From Didymodactylos carnosus (taxonomy: Eukaryota > Rotifera > Eurotatoria > Philodinida > Philodinidae), in the NCBI GenBank assembly GCA_905250885.1, contig CAJNOQ010000092.1:1-64000 (forward strand): DNA of 64,000 nucleotides. The letters are read 5' to 3'. The position numbers were made by a program, and so were the translations under genes. The notes beneath the pieces were generated by a model. The model was not told the DNA's origin. It did no database searches and saw only the letters and a program-made list of their open reading frames with translations. The first letter of the stretch is position 1, and each line of letters begins with the position of its first letter. Shown here in pieces: positions 24,901 through 36,735 of the stretch.

Positions 24901-27900
24901 ATTAATAAATACTCCAGGGCATTTCACGCAGTGAGAATGAAAAGGGAAAATACATGATGCACTGCTTCCCTCGTGAACAAATAAAAGCGTAAATACCTCG
25001 TTCAAAACTCGAATTCCCATATTGGCTGTCATCAATACTTTCAATATCATATCCGTTTTTAGCTAAATGTGTTTAAAAATAAATATAATTCCCGTTGTTA
25101 AATGAAGCTGTCAGCAATAAAGCAAAACAAAGCGTGTATAATAATTCAACGATCATCCACTTACCTGCCAATGCTTCGTCTTCCGTCACTCTAGAAAACT
25201 AAAATAAAAGATATAAGTGTTTTGTTTAAATTTTTATAGTCGAGACTGTACTACTAAACATCTTTAATTCTTCCTATTGACTCTATTAATTAAATAATGT
25301 CTCGATCTCAAAAGATTCTCTTCAAGTTTTTATAAAATTTCTTTCTGTTTCATGTTTGTGTTCAATCTATAAATTACTCAAACCTTTCATACATCACGTT
25401 GAAACCAGCAAATTAGTTTACTTTTATTTAAAATAAAACTATCCATGTATTCTGTGATTCTCAGTGGAGTCAGTTTCTGCTAAAATGTGAACGAACAACG
25501 GTATAGTAGCAATACCATACAACGACAAATCTTCATCAAATACCATCGTGCAATAAACCAACAGTTCATAAACGCCAACTGCAGTCAAGAAAGTGTCTGA
25601 TATACTTTTTTTCATGCTACTCAATGACTACCCCAACGTTGATGAATACACAAAGGCAGACACTTTTGCAATTAACATTATAACTCACAGAAGTGTTCGG
25701 CTTCCAGTTTCTACATCATTTGTCAAGACTTTGATTGAAATGAGTTAGATGCTAACTTATTTTCATTTTTACATTTATTCTAGAGTGTTTCGCTTAATTT
25801 TAGCGTCTAGCCTATTTCGATGTGCAGCTTTCAGTACAAGTAACAAGATGAAATATAATTCGCGATTAGAATAAAGTAATAAAACTTTCTTGATCGAGAA
25901 GTGGTCATCATCGAGCAATATAAAGAAAAACTTACATTTGGTATTTTGTTAATAATGTTTATTATGCTGACAACGCAATAACAAAATAATCATGATACGT
26001 CTTTCATCAAAAACTATTAATTAACAACTAATAGTTCTACTATATACCTTTTTCCACAAAAAGGAAAAAATCAAGATGACTATAAATTATTTTGCGTACT
26101 CAAAGCTAGAAAGTTAATTTAAACATAAATATATTCTAAAACCGAATTTTACTTGAGGCGTTACTATTGGATACTATCAAAAGCAGCAGTATCGAAAGTC
26201 GATATTATTGATCTCGATAATATCGAAATCGATAATATTGAACTTCGATATTTTATCGATGAGGAAACGTGAGAAAAAAATTTGTGAGAGAAAGTACAAG
26301 AAAGAGATAGCTCTTTCAAATTGTTGGTTCTCAAGCTAAGTAAAGTGATAGATTTTGTTTTCCGGGTTTCTATGTAATCAGATATAAAGAAATTCAGTGG
26401 CACGGTGGTTAGTAGACACCGACTGTATGCTAGCGCCATCATTCTGGTTAGGTCTAGTAATCCATATCGCTTATAGAGAATTTTTTTTTTGTAACATAAT
26501 ACATCTTCGATAATATCAAAATAAAGGATCGATAATATTGCCATCAATAATATTGATTCCAATATTATCGAAATCAATATTATCAATTTTCGATAGTTCA
26601 ATAAAATATTGATATTGATGCATGCCTAGTTACTTTCTCTGCTATCTTTTCTTATGGACTACGGATGCGCTATTGGAAACTAATGAAAAATGGATAAATT
26701 TGTTGTCTTTTCGTGAAAACTTCCTAGGACTTGTTCATTTTCCGAAGGAAAAGGAAGTTTGAAGTATAAAGTTTATATACGAGAATTTTTATGGTTTGCA
26801 GATGGTTTTTTGTCAGTAGCTGTAAACACACATTTTAGTAGCTGTGAACACCATTCCAGTGGCTGTAAACACAATTTTTAGTAGCTGTAAACTTTCGGAG
26901 TTAGCTACCGAAATGTGTATTTACAACTACTGAATGGACCAGTAACAGACAGTGTATTATTGATCTGATGTTGTTAAAATTATTACAATATATTATTACA
27001 GGTTCTATGCTATAGCCCAACAGTTCAATAGGAAGTTTTCACACTTTTGCTTCGTAGAAGCAACGCTGACAAGCTTTTTTGTATATTGTTTATGACAAGA
27101 CATCAAATACTCAAAAGTTCAATTGACTGTGATTAATTATTTCTCGAAATTCGTTTTATCCATATAATCACTTGTTAATTACTCCTACAAAATTGAATTC
27201 AGGCATAATTTTTACACACATTATTACAATCTCTTATAAATATTGTTTTTCGGACAATTATTCTAGGCCAGTTTTTCAGTTCTGACATACGCTACTTTAT
27301 GGAAACAGAACGTTAAAATCAGTTTCAAGCACTTTTAGTAATTAGTGAACAGGTATCTATTTTGAAAAGTTAATCAATCGGATTGAATTTTTTATTCTTG
27401 GTTAATCATAATTCTCGTTACTTTACAAATAAGAGTGGTATGCGTTATATTACATAATCATACATATAGTGATTCGATGAAACTTCAACAAACAGAATTT
27501 TTTTAAGAAGCTTTCAGTCAGTGTTTTTTTAAAAAGAATAATCCATGGCCATTTCATGAATAACCTTTGAATGGTGAAAGCTAGACAACTGTTTTTTCTG
27601 ATATGGAAAGAGGAGATTATGGAGCACCTTTTTATAAGAGGAAACCTTTTTAGAAATTTTTCAACAACGGGCTTTTCAATGCATTTCTGGGAAACTCGTG
27701 CATAACGGAAAAATTTAAAATACCAAACTAGTGGATTTTTTACATCAGTAGATAGAAAAAAGTTTGCTCTTCAAAATAGGGTTTAAGCGACCTCTTAAGT
27801 TTTCGTGGTTGAGGTGTGGCATCGGATTTACTGGAAGCCTCATGATCGATATTCCCTTAGGTGTGGTAATCCAGAAAATGAACGCAAACATAGGTTATCA

Positions 27901-30900
27901 GCCACACTGAGACTCGTGGCAGCATTTGTTTTCCGAAAAGAATTCAAAAACCTAGTGAAAATCTATATTAGGTGAATTAATCCATTTTTGCCTATTTTCA
28001 CGTAAAATTAGAAAGTTCATAACTTAGTCAAAACCAATCCAGATTACCTAGAATATCAAGATATACTCTCTTTTATCTGCACCATTTCATGAAATTCAAC
28101 AGAACTTTTAAAAACCAATATAAAATACGTAGGTTGTGAAAAGGTTTTCTAGAAACCTTCCGAAGGAAGAGAATATTTTATGCTATTCTTAATCACAGAA
28201 TCATATTGACGAGATAAAACAGAGTATATCTTGATACTCTGGATCGGTTTTGACTGAGTTATGAATTTTCTAATTTTACATAGGCAAAAATGGATTAACA
28301 CTAGAACGCCCAAAAATTTTCATGACCTGGAACGCCCAAAGCGGTCATTTTGACCGTTACTGTTTTTTTTAAAAATTTTATACTTAAAAATGGTTCTGAA
28401 TTCAAAAATGAATTAAAAATTGTGCAAAAAATAGTTTTTGTGGGACAAATTAAAAGTTATGACATAATTTATTTTCAAATAAATTGTATGCAGTTTGGTT
28501 TATTAAGGATAAAAATCACAAAATGATCAAAATGACCGCTACGGGCGTTCTAGTGTTAATTCACGTAATATAGGTTTTCACTAGGTTTTTGAACTTTTTT
28601 CAGAAACAAATACTGCAAAAAACAAAAGTTGTTGAAAAATCTCTAAAAAGGTTTTCGCTTGTAAGAAGGTGCTCCATAATCTCCTCCTTTCATATCAGAA
28701 GAACCAGTTGTCTAGCTTTCACTATTTAAAAGCTATTCATAAGATGGCCATGGATTCTTCTTTTTTAAATGGACAACCGTTTCTCGATTTTCTCATGACA
28801 GAAACTAATCTACAAACGTGTTTCTTTAAACCTTAATTAATCGACCACAGATACACGATTAGATTGAAAACTTAGTTTAACATCTTTACATTTTTCTCCA
28901 TTTAAATTTTTCGTATGGTTGAGTTCATGTCACTTTGTAATTTAAAAAAAGTAAAAAGCCAACGTTAATTACGAAAGAAATGCTTTTCTTAAATGTTCTC
29001 GTGATTTATATCGATGTTGTAAACGAAATATATAATCGTCGTTTTTAATTTGTGTAGATTTTGTTTCGTGTGATAACTGACTCGTTGTATCAATATGATC
29101 ATGAGGTATAGAAAGTGACGCTACTGCATCATTAATATCAGGGAAAGATCTTTTCCTGAATGAGAAATCGCTTGAGATTATCGGGGATGATGGAGACTGA
29201 GACGCTGTTGTAATCGAAAAAGAATATTTTTGCTGTGAAGAATCTGATAATGTAAAATCATTACTAATTAAAGATTGACCTGGCATAGACTCTTTATCAA
29301 TGTCTATTGTCGAGCTATTATTTATTTGATTTTCATACGATAAATGATTGTCAAATGATAATTTCTTATGTTTAATATTGTCAGTTAAACTTTGACTTGA
29401 GTCTCGTTGTTTGTCAGTGATTAGATCTGAACATGAATTTGAACGTAGAATGGTGAGTGGTTTTAATGGTGGATAGCGTCGTTGATAATTTTGTTTTAAA
29501 TTTTTTGATTTAATTACATTTGAACTTGTACATAAATTAATAAATATATTTGTTAAATTTGTTTCACTTCGACTATAAACCATTTTGAGCAAAATTTTAC
29601 TTTAATAATTCATATAAAACGTAATTTGTATAGTCACTTACACTTCATCTTATTCACCTGCATATGATGATATTGACTCTTTTTTACTTTGCAAATATGA
29701 GTGAGAGGCAAAAACTTTTTTTGACATATCGATTAAAAATATGTATGATTTCGCTATGGTTATTTTTCTTTTACTGTTCTTATGATAACCTACTTATAGT
29801 CTTTTGTTTTGTAATATCATCAGAAACGCATCACATATTATTTCTCTTTATTTTGAAGACATGATAAAAATACGAATAAAAGCTTCTGATATTTACACGA
29901 GTGAGCGATAATTTATAATTTTATGTCATACGAGTAATATTAATGAAAAAAATATGTCGAAATTTTTAGTAGTCGTATATGTCAGTTATTTCGTTGTAGG
30001 TAGAAGAGAATAGAGGTCAACGATAAGAGAAAAAAATCTAAGATGATCTATTATAATCCTATATTTAATCTACTTCGATAAAATGATTCATTCATTCAGC
30101 CAACTCACTGCAGTGAATCAGTCTTTCATTCATGACAACAGATGAGCAATAGAAAATTACCAATTGAAAAAGTTGTTTACAATGACAGAACGAAAGAAAA
30201 AGTCATGCATCTCCAGTATACTCTAAATTATATTACAGTTTAATCCTTTTAGAAAAAATAAAATGGTTCTTTACAATTATCAGATTCTATCGTAAAATCT
30301 TATAATTTCCTCTTACACTTTTCCTTATGGAATTAAGATAAAATTCAATTAATTGTAGCTGCACTTTTAATATGACATAGCATAATTATCAAAATTGAAT
30401 ACGAAATTTTAGTTCGATTTAACTACAATATTTGTCATGGGTATTATATTCTATTATTAAACTTATTAAATATTTGAAGAAGAAAAAACATGTGATACTT
30501 GAGACCCGTTTCTTTTTAATATAGATTAATAATAAAATATTCATAACTAACCACGTTATTAAATTAAAAATAAAATATAACTGTAGACTTTCGTTTGTTT
30601 ATACGATGAAAACATTTAAATATAAATAAGAGAATAATTGACACCGTTTTTATCATTTTATTAGAGACGTTTCGTTATAAAATGATAAAAACGGTATCAA
30701 TTATTCGCTTATTTATATTAAAATATAACTGATCGACGTATATCAACAAATAGAATATATCGACTTTAGGGCACAATGATTATAGAGTAAGAATGTTATA
30801 AAGGCGTACAATGCTTTACACGACATTAGAACGTAACGGTATTAAGACTTCAGAATACGTCTTAATACATATTTATCATTAATTTATCTTTTATCATGTA

Positions 30901-33900
30901 AACGAATATACGTCAAAAGAGAATGCTCGTCAAATCGTTCTACTATTTCAGAATGTAACCGTTTTATTGCTTTGAGTACGTAAATATCACTCAAAAAGGT
31001 AAGTTAAATTTTTTTTATCTATACTAATCCCTAGAATAAATCTTGAAATATGAATTTAAAGCTACTGATTACGTATATCACATCTCTGAAGTATGAAATG
31101 ATTTATTTAGCGAGAAAAATTTTTTTGTAAAGCAAACAGAAATTTTTTTATTGTGCAGGAATGAATTTTGCTTCATTAATTCCAACGGAGAGTGCTTATC
31201 TATTTTTCGTTTCAGTTAGTTGAACAAAAAACTTGATAGATAAAAACAATTATAATATGAGCTTTGAGAAGCTTACACTATTTTAACGAAAAACCGCTGA
31301 AGAGGCCACAAACACTTTTTGCAAGATATTCTGTTTACTATTGCTTATCCCATTTTGCCTGTTTTGCTGTTATGTTGTATATATTTTCCCCTCTAACACA
31401 CAAACTTGATTTTTTCAGGTGAACTGGAAAACGCAACGTCGTTGCTCTTCTCTATATTTTGTGCAACAATTAATTGAAGTTTCACAATGGCTCGATGTTT
31501 CCCGTTTTCATTCATTTTCTGTTGACTTCTTGTGTTTAGCTTTTCAACGTTAGTTTATTTATGAAAACGTTGTTGTTATGATATAATGTGTGAGCAACAT
31601 TATATTACTAATACATACATGTATATGGTTATAATTTTAACGTCCATTATTATTCATTATATAATACTTCTGATTAAAACTGTTTGTCATGTTGATACAT
31701 GCAACTATTTAAAGTTTTGCAATTATAAACAACAAATATTTAGGAAAACCGTGCCAAAAGTCGTCGATCAAACTCTTAGAACATACTAAAATGCTAAAAA
31801 CCGTTATGTTTTGTCATTCATCTCTCACTCTGCTTCATCAAAACTAACAGAATTTTAATTATGATTTACATCGCTTGCTAATCTTGCTTGATCAGATTTC
31901 TGGCAAAAAAAAATTTTCTCGCTGAATAAATCAAATCATTTTCATAATTCACAGATGTGACATATGTAATCAGTAGCTTTAAATTCATATTTCAAGATTT
32001 ATCCTAGGGATTACTATAGATAAAAAAAAGTTTAAGTTACCATTTTGAGTGATATCCCTCCCATCGAAGTATAGTATATCAGGAGCGTATGCTGTGAATA
32101 TGTAATTAATGTACACACGTTGTTATACGTAATTCAGTGTCCTAAATACTCTGGAGAGGAGTAGCGGGTGAAAATAGCCATCCATCTGGGTATTGGTGGT
32201 GTAGAGTTGTCTGATGTGCTCTATCGACCTAGATGATCTCAGACTGGTGAATTTTGACGTCTTTTATAAATACTACACGTGAGTGTGATGGTATCGTTGC
32301 GTCCTAATGTCTGGTAATCTGTATAGTTCGATACATGATCAAACAAAAACGAACATAAGCAACAAGAAATGAATAGTTTTTCATCGAGCTAGCTCAACTT
32401 TTTTTTTTTATCATTTGAACTATAATTACTAGAAGAGAAAAATTAATGTTTATCTTACTTCGACTCGAATGATACTATTTGGACGATTTGGATTAATTAT
32501 AACATCTTGTTTATAAACCATACTTGTTACATAATGAAATGGTATGGCGATCTCAGCATAGAGATGTTCTAAATAATCCAATATATTTTTGGAAAATGAA
32601 CTTCTACATCATTCATACACATACTACTCACCGAGCAACACTTTCTTCCCTTTTCGATCAATAATACGTATTGTAATTTCATTACTTTTTTCATCACAAT
32701 CACTAAAAATAAAAAACGTAGTATAACAAAAAGATTTGTTTTATATTTTACTTACAAGTAAAATTTTTCATTCCATTTTGGATTTGGTGCTTTTTCGACC
32801 AATGTTTTATGGATTTGCTTTGGATGATTTAATTCCATTGTACAATAAAGTTCGTTAGCATCTATAAATCAGTTGCACTGTAAAAGTGATTTATTAACTC
32901 TTTATCTTATTCATTTAAGTTTATATACGCTTAAAAGAGTAAATTCAATAGAAAACATTATTTTGTCTATCTTTTCCTAGTCATTGTTTTAAACGAAACA
33001 AATGATTTTCATCTCAATCAAACAGAAAACGCTGAAACTTCAATATAGAATTACCATGTAGATTACTGGCTTTTCCAATTCGTACAAGTAGTTTCTTTTG
33101 TGATATACTGTCATTCCGTTGTAGTTGTTTTGTTGTAGTCGATTTTTTATAATTGAAATCAGGATCCTTGGGAACAATTTTTGGTGTATTATTGCATCTA
33201 TCTTTATCGATAATTTTCGATTGTGTTTCAGAAATACTTGTAGTTATTGATTTGTCACAGACGGAACTATCTGAATTATCCAATGGAGATAATGCTGAGT
33301 AAGACTGTAACATTACAAAATAGAATGTATACGGTGTGCACATAAAACATTAACCCATAATATATACCTTATCTTTATCTGACACCGATGATGTAGATAA
33401 TGGTGTTGTTACAACATCGTTATCCGATATTTGAAATGTACATCGTGCAGTTGCTTCATGAATACAAACTAGAACTGTACGTTCAGTCGAATTTCTTTCA
33501 TTCAACGTGACATTCTATAATAACCAATGAACAGAGTAAAATATTTATTTATTATACACTTAGTATTTACATTATTTGGCTTAACAATTTTTAAATTTGT
33601 TTGTAATTCTTTTAATACAGCATCGATTGAATATTGACGAGAATGCACAGTAAGAGCAAGAATAAGCTACAAAGAACATTAACCAGTGAAGATGAAAGCG
33701 ACAAAAAGTAATTAAATTTTCGATACTAACCTGACCCGTTAACTTTGGTGATTCAAGTGTATATCGCCGGTCTTTGTGAAGGACATTGATGACAAGTTTC
33801 TCCAATTCAAGCCAACATTTTATCGTCTTAAACGTTATTAGCGTTAATTTCGAATACTAGTAGATTCAACACACTTACAATCATTTCTTTAGATGATGTT

Positions 33901-35743
33901 GGTTCTGAGTCTTCTTTCGAAACATTCGTTATTTTAGCATTTGAAAACTGTAATGTTTCAAACGTCAACTGTTGCTAAAATGCAAAAGAGTTTCGAGTAA
34001 AAACGTACTTTTTTTGACATTAAAATAATGTTGTTTCAAAAATGAGTACAAATTAGAATAAGACTTGCAAATGAAAAGGGTAATTTACACATCAATCGTT
34101 CGTTCATCGTTAAGATGTTTTTAAATCGATGGTTGTTTTTTTCAATCTAATAACCGTATAGGAAGACCTGGATATCGAAACATCATCGAATACCATAATT
34201 GACTCAAAATGATGAGCTATTGTTTCACACGTATGATATACCTTGAAACTAGTTTTTCTGTTGAAATGTTCTTGTCTTTTTCTGCCAAGTAGTATAGACA
34301 TTGTTCTTTCTAATCATATTTCGAAAGATTACAAAGAAAACTCAAAAATATGAATTAAATCTTTTCCTCATACTTTTAAACGAAAATATTTTCTAGTTTA
34401 ACATTGAAACTTAAGAGAAAAAACTATTTTTCACGATAAAAATGTTTTTGAAAATCACTCCTTCATCATAAATGAATACGCGAAGTATAGTGAAACATCA
34501 AACTTCAGAAATAGATCCTTTCGCTCGTCATTTATAATATTATCATATCGATGCTTAATCGTCTCCAAATTTCAAATGATTGAAGCAAAGTTTTTCAAAC
34601 AAGATATTAACAAATATAGAAACATAAACCTGTAGTTTATTTAGGAATCTTCAAACAAATGAACTCTTTTTTCTCTACCAAAACTCGAAATCTCGATACA
34701 TCTACGATCTTTACTTTAAAATTCTATTATTTTCCATTTTCACTAACGTTTTTGTAAGAATTTAAGATGATTTGTCGAAAGAAAACGTGATAGAATTCTA
34801 GACGACGCTTTGAGAAAAACTTGTCAAAATGACCATTTTACTAAAAACTTTAAAACGTAGTAATGATGGATGAACAGCTACTTTTCTCGTTAATAATGTT
34901 TGTTTGATACGGTACATTTTTCATTTTTCTTTGCAACGGTCCAATGCATTCTAATAAAAATTTTTTGTTTGAAATCCCCAAGAATGATGTACAAATTAAT
35001 GTAGACAACTTTTGAAATTCATTTTCGTATTGGAGAAATCTATTAACCAGTGACAGCTAATATTTTGGATGTTTGATCAAACTCGCTTAAATTTTTTTAT
35101 CCATATATACTTTTCACTTGAATATATATGTATCCTGAAAGTTTCTTTTAGATCGTTTACATAATGTAAGAAAAAATATATGTAGATGACAAAAAATTCT
35201 AATTAAGGATTTAAAATATTTCCATTCAACCATGAACTCAATATTTCTTTTAATCGAGTTTAAAATTTAAAAAAAAATAAAAAATAAAACAATATTTAAC
35301 CGTTAAACAATGACATTTACCTGCGTATTTTTATCATCAACTGCTACATTAAAATATCTATTATTCAATGATTGAAGTAGTTCATATTGCAAACGTTGTT
35401 TTAAAAATTCTGTATTTATCAACCATATAAAAAGATTATTCAACACAGGAATGTTATTTATTAACTGAGAACTCTCATTACTACGATTTAAATTAGAATA
35501 TATAGGTTTTTTCTTAGAATAAAATATAAATTTATTCCATATTTTCCATAAAATGAATAAAAGAATGAATATTAGACTAATGAACAAAAATGGATAAATT
35601 ATGTATTTATATTGAAGATGACAATTTGAGATTGATAGTTTACAATTTATCTTATCGATATAGACATGCACTATATTATAAATATAATAAAATAATTTTT
35701 TTAGACGTTCAATAAACAATAAAATTATTTCACTTCTATTCAT
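21963..35743 (-). CDS. TMEM24/C2CD2-like lipid-transfer protein (TM, SMP, C2 domains)
   Basis: Constitutive exons in transcript order: 35321-35743, 33879-33974, 33731-33826, 33571-33666, 33368-33514, 33055-33304, 32756-32861, 32632-32702, 32459-32568, 25165-25198, 24997-25062, 23329-23456, 23015-23267, 22206-22346, 21963-22114. All phases agree, giving 722 aa; a 21-nt microexon (22888-22908) would add 7 in frame. One N-terminal transmembrane anchor lies at residues ~47-75. An SMP-like region at ~105-290 (LNNLFIWLINTEFLKQRLQY, LTFETLQFSNAKITNVSKED, KCWLELEKLVINV) precedes a single C2 domain at ~355-465 (LLVRIGKASNLH, ELYCTMELNHPKQIHKTLVE, NPKWNEKFYFD, ITIRIIDRKGK, EHLYAEIAIP). The Ser-rich tail ends in a basic cluster (KLSKKLSFLKRRSKQKQ), like the plasma-membrane-binding, phospho-regulated tail of TMEM24. 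That family tethers ER to plasma membrane and moves phosphatidylinositol; the role here is inferred from domain order. Confidence 0.85.
22712..22793. mobile_element. 82-bp mini-MITE, copy 1
   Basis: Inverted termini GAATTACTGAAACG and CGTTTCAGTAATTC with outer GGATGGG and CCAACCC lie inside an intron of the TMEM24-like gene. An element of the same length with the same termini is at 51005-51086. It is too short to encode anything. Confidence 0.65.
22888..22908 (-). CDS. Candidate 21-nt microexon of the TMEM24-like gene
   Basis: On the minus strand, 21 bases (TCCTACCTGGTCCCAGACCAC) sit between an acceptor ending TTGTTTTAG and a consensus donor GTAAGTATTC. The flanking exons end and begin in phase 1. 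Including the 21 bases keeps the frame and adds seven residues, so SE-V becomes S-E-VLPGPRP-Q-V (the boundary Glu codon becomes Val and Gln). It is probably a cassette inserting a Pro-rich peptide into the cytosolic tail. Confidence 0.55.
24116..24452. mobile_element. hAT-like MITE with CAAGTCAAGT repeats
   Basis: A 337-bp element in an intron of the TMEM24-like gene, flanked by a perfect 8-bp duplication GATTAATT (24108-24115 and 24453-24460). Termini are CAGAGCTGGGCAAGTC and GACTTGCCCAGCTCTG. The interior is dominated by CTTGACTTGACT-type repeats in both orientations. No transposase. It is a different family from the element at 19114. Confidence 0.87.
24546..24668 (-). other. Exon-like segment of the TMEM24-like gene that does not fit the frame
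   Basis: On the minus strand it has an acceptor (CAACTTTTCAG) and a strong donor (GTAAGTGAG), and one frame reads a typical tail-like Ser-rich peptide (STSVEDSSFQTSD...). That frame neither matches the incoming phase nor reaches the donor: it stops just after an A8 run. The flanking exons (24997-25062 and 23329-23456) join in frame without it. A 43-nt near-perfect hairpin (24589-24631) lies inside. It could be a decayed exon, a regulated poison exon, or an exon with an indel in the A8 run. Only RNA data can decide. Confidence 0.4.
26180..26630. repeat. ATCGATA-rich inverted repeat element
   Basis: Clusters of CGATAATATCGAAATCGATA-type words occupy 26190-26275 and, in inverted and degenerate form, 26505-26625. 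The middle holds a less repetitive segment. The right end reads TTGATGCATGCCTAGTTA, but no matching left terminus is evident, so the element boundaries are approximate and the superfamily is unknown. An open frame across it is only a by-product of the repeats. Confidence 0.55.
27530..28777. mobile_element. Fold-back element interrupted by a piggyBac-like MITE
   Basis: Two ~600-bp arms are inverted copies, 27530 to about 28135 and about 28150-28777. Matching landmarks are AATCCATGGCCAT, GAAAGCTAGACAACTG, GAGATTATGGAGCACCTT, and ATTTTACGTGAAAATAGGCA-like stretches. The right arm is interrupted at a TTAA by the MITE at 28295-28559. The left arm shows the uninterrupted site (GTGAATTAATCC). No coding region was recognised. 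Confidence 0.8.
28295..28559. mobile_element. piggyBac-like MITE, copy 2, nested
   Basis: A 265-bp relative of the element at 20661-20916, with TTAA at each end, the same termini (CACTAGAACGCC and GGCGTTCTAGTG) and the same internal GCGGTCATTTTGACC motif. It lies inside one arm of a larger fold-back element, so it is the younger insertion. Confidence 0.9.
28969..29583 (-). CDS. Small Ser/Asn-rich protein gene nested in an intron
   Basis: One uninterrupted frame of 204 codons starts at an ATG with a strong context (CAAAATGG). Just upstream on the minus strand are a good donor (GTAAGTGAC at 29641) and an AG at 29600, suggesting a 42-bp intron in its leader. The product is rich in Ser, Asn and Thr, has no membrane segment, and ends in a basic helix-like stretch (RLQHRYKSREHLRKAFLS). 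I do not recognise it. It lies on the same strand as the surrounding TMEM24-like gene. It could instead be an alternative last exon of that gene, but the incoming phase from the C2 exon does not fit without another exon. Codon use resembles the neighbouring genes. Confidence 0.5.
   Translation of the reverse strand: MVYSRSETNLTNIFINLCTSSNVIKSKNLKQNYQRRYPPLKPLTILRSNSCSDLITDKQRDSSQSLTDNIKHKKLSFDNHLSYENQINNSSTIDIDKESMPGQSLISNDFTLSDSSQQKYSFSITTASQSPSSPIISSDFSFRKRSFPDINDAVASLSIPHDHIDTTSQLSHETKSTQIKNDDYIFRLQHRYKSREHLRKAFLS
30619..30719. repeat. 101-bp near-perfect palindrome
   Basis: Arms of about 43 bp (ATAAATAAGAGAATAATTGA and its inverse) flank a loop of about 15 bp. It is probably a very small fold-back element or the end-to-end remnant of one. 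Confidence 0.7.
30984..32055. mobile_element. Inverted-repeat element of about 1.07 kb
   Basis: Arms of about 165 bp: 30984-31145 (ATATCACTCAAAAAGGTAA at the outer end) and about 31895-32055 (ending TTTTGAGTGATAT) are inverted copies with scattered mismatches. The 750-bp interior has no recognisable protein. Termini suggest a DNA transposon relic; the target duplication is unclear. Confidence 0.7.
33975..35320 (-). other. First intron of the TMEM24-like gene
   Basis: A 1.35-kb intron between the membrane-anchor exon and the first SMP exon. Donor GTAAATGTC and acceptor GCATTTTAG are both good. It is AT-rich with no gene or clear transposon seen. The size fits the common pattern of a long first intron carrying regulatory sequence, which cannot be tested here. 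Confidence 0.6.
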
Positions 35744-36735
35744 ATTTTTAATATTTTGTATTCCGTTGGATGATACAACGTAACAATCTTTGTTTATATG
35801 GAAAACATGCTAATTTTATAATTATAGAATATTTTCCTTTCTTTTTTAACAAACAAAAAACAAAGAAATATTAGAAAATAACATGATTATTATGATGTTG
35901 TCAATATATCATCATCCTTCTCGTCTCACATCATATTTAGAATAAACAACGAAGAAAATAATACTGCACCTTTTTACCGTGCAATCTATAGAACGTGTAT
36001 TCTCTCATTTTTTCATACATAGATAGTTAAAGAAAATAGAAAATGATCAATAGGCAAGATTGAATAACAAAAAAAAAAAACTATTAATTCAACGGACAGA
36101 ACATAAAAAATGTTACACATTTTTTTTACCGTCACACATACACACACACATAATAGTATTCATATCTTATTTAATATAATGATTGACATTGCATTAATAT
36201 GTCCTATTAACTTCATTTACATAAACAAATATCAAATTTTGATAAAGATGTATTAAATGTAGATTCTACAACGAAAGATTATGAATATTGTCAGTTTTCT
36301 TCTAATCAGTGTAATAAATAAAAGATTGTGAGATTATCAAATCTATCAAAAACTAAAAGTTGTTACCATTTCATCTACTTTTCTGTTTCAAATATAATCA
36401 AGTATTAATTGGGATTATGAATAAATAGATGATGATAATAATCATAATTATAAATTAAGAATGGACAACATTTAAATCAGTTTATGAAAAAACGGATTGT
36501 TTTTCTCTTATAGTGTAAAAAATTTAATGTCAATGAGAAGAAAATAATGAATTATCTTAACATTTTCAAGAAGAAAATCTCTCATAAAGTCATCAAAAAC
36601 TATTGGCTACTCTAAGAAGCAATATCATTTTGTAATCTCAAGTTATTCAAAATAAAAAAATAGATTGAATAAAACTCTCATGTGGAATAATACTAATGCT
36701 GACTAGGTACGAGTATCATCATTTACACAATTTTT
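35744..36735. other. Intergenic region between two minus-strand genes
   Basis: About 1 kb of AT-rich sequence between the 3' end of the repeat membrane-protein gene and the start codon of the TMEM24-like gene. It should contain the latter's promoter, though no core element is recognisable. A possible 12-nt last coding exon of the upstream gene is at 36600-36611 (AGT AGC CAA TAG after CTTCTTAG). Confidence 0.5.

Larger units (their letters stand above)
25199..32458 (-). other. 7.3-kb intron of the TMEM24-like gene
   Basis: The intron joins the C2-domain exon (ending 32459) to the small exon at 25165-25198. It hosts the nested gene at 28969-29583, an ATCGATA-rich repeat (26180-26630), a fold-back element with an inserted piggyBac-like MITE (27530-28777), a short palindrome (30619-30719) and another inverted-repeat element (30984-32055). 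Other stretches are AT-rich without recognisable content. Confidence 0.65.

Noticed and set aside
26164-26601. 145-codon open frame on the - strand
   Set aside because: It is produced by the ATCGATA/ATATTG repeat words, giving an Ile/Leu/Ser-rich translation without domain character.
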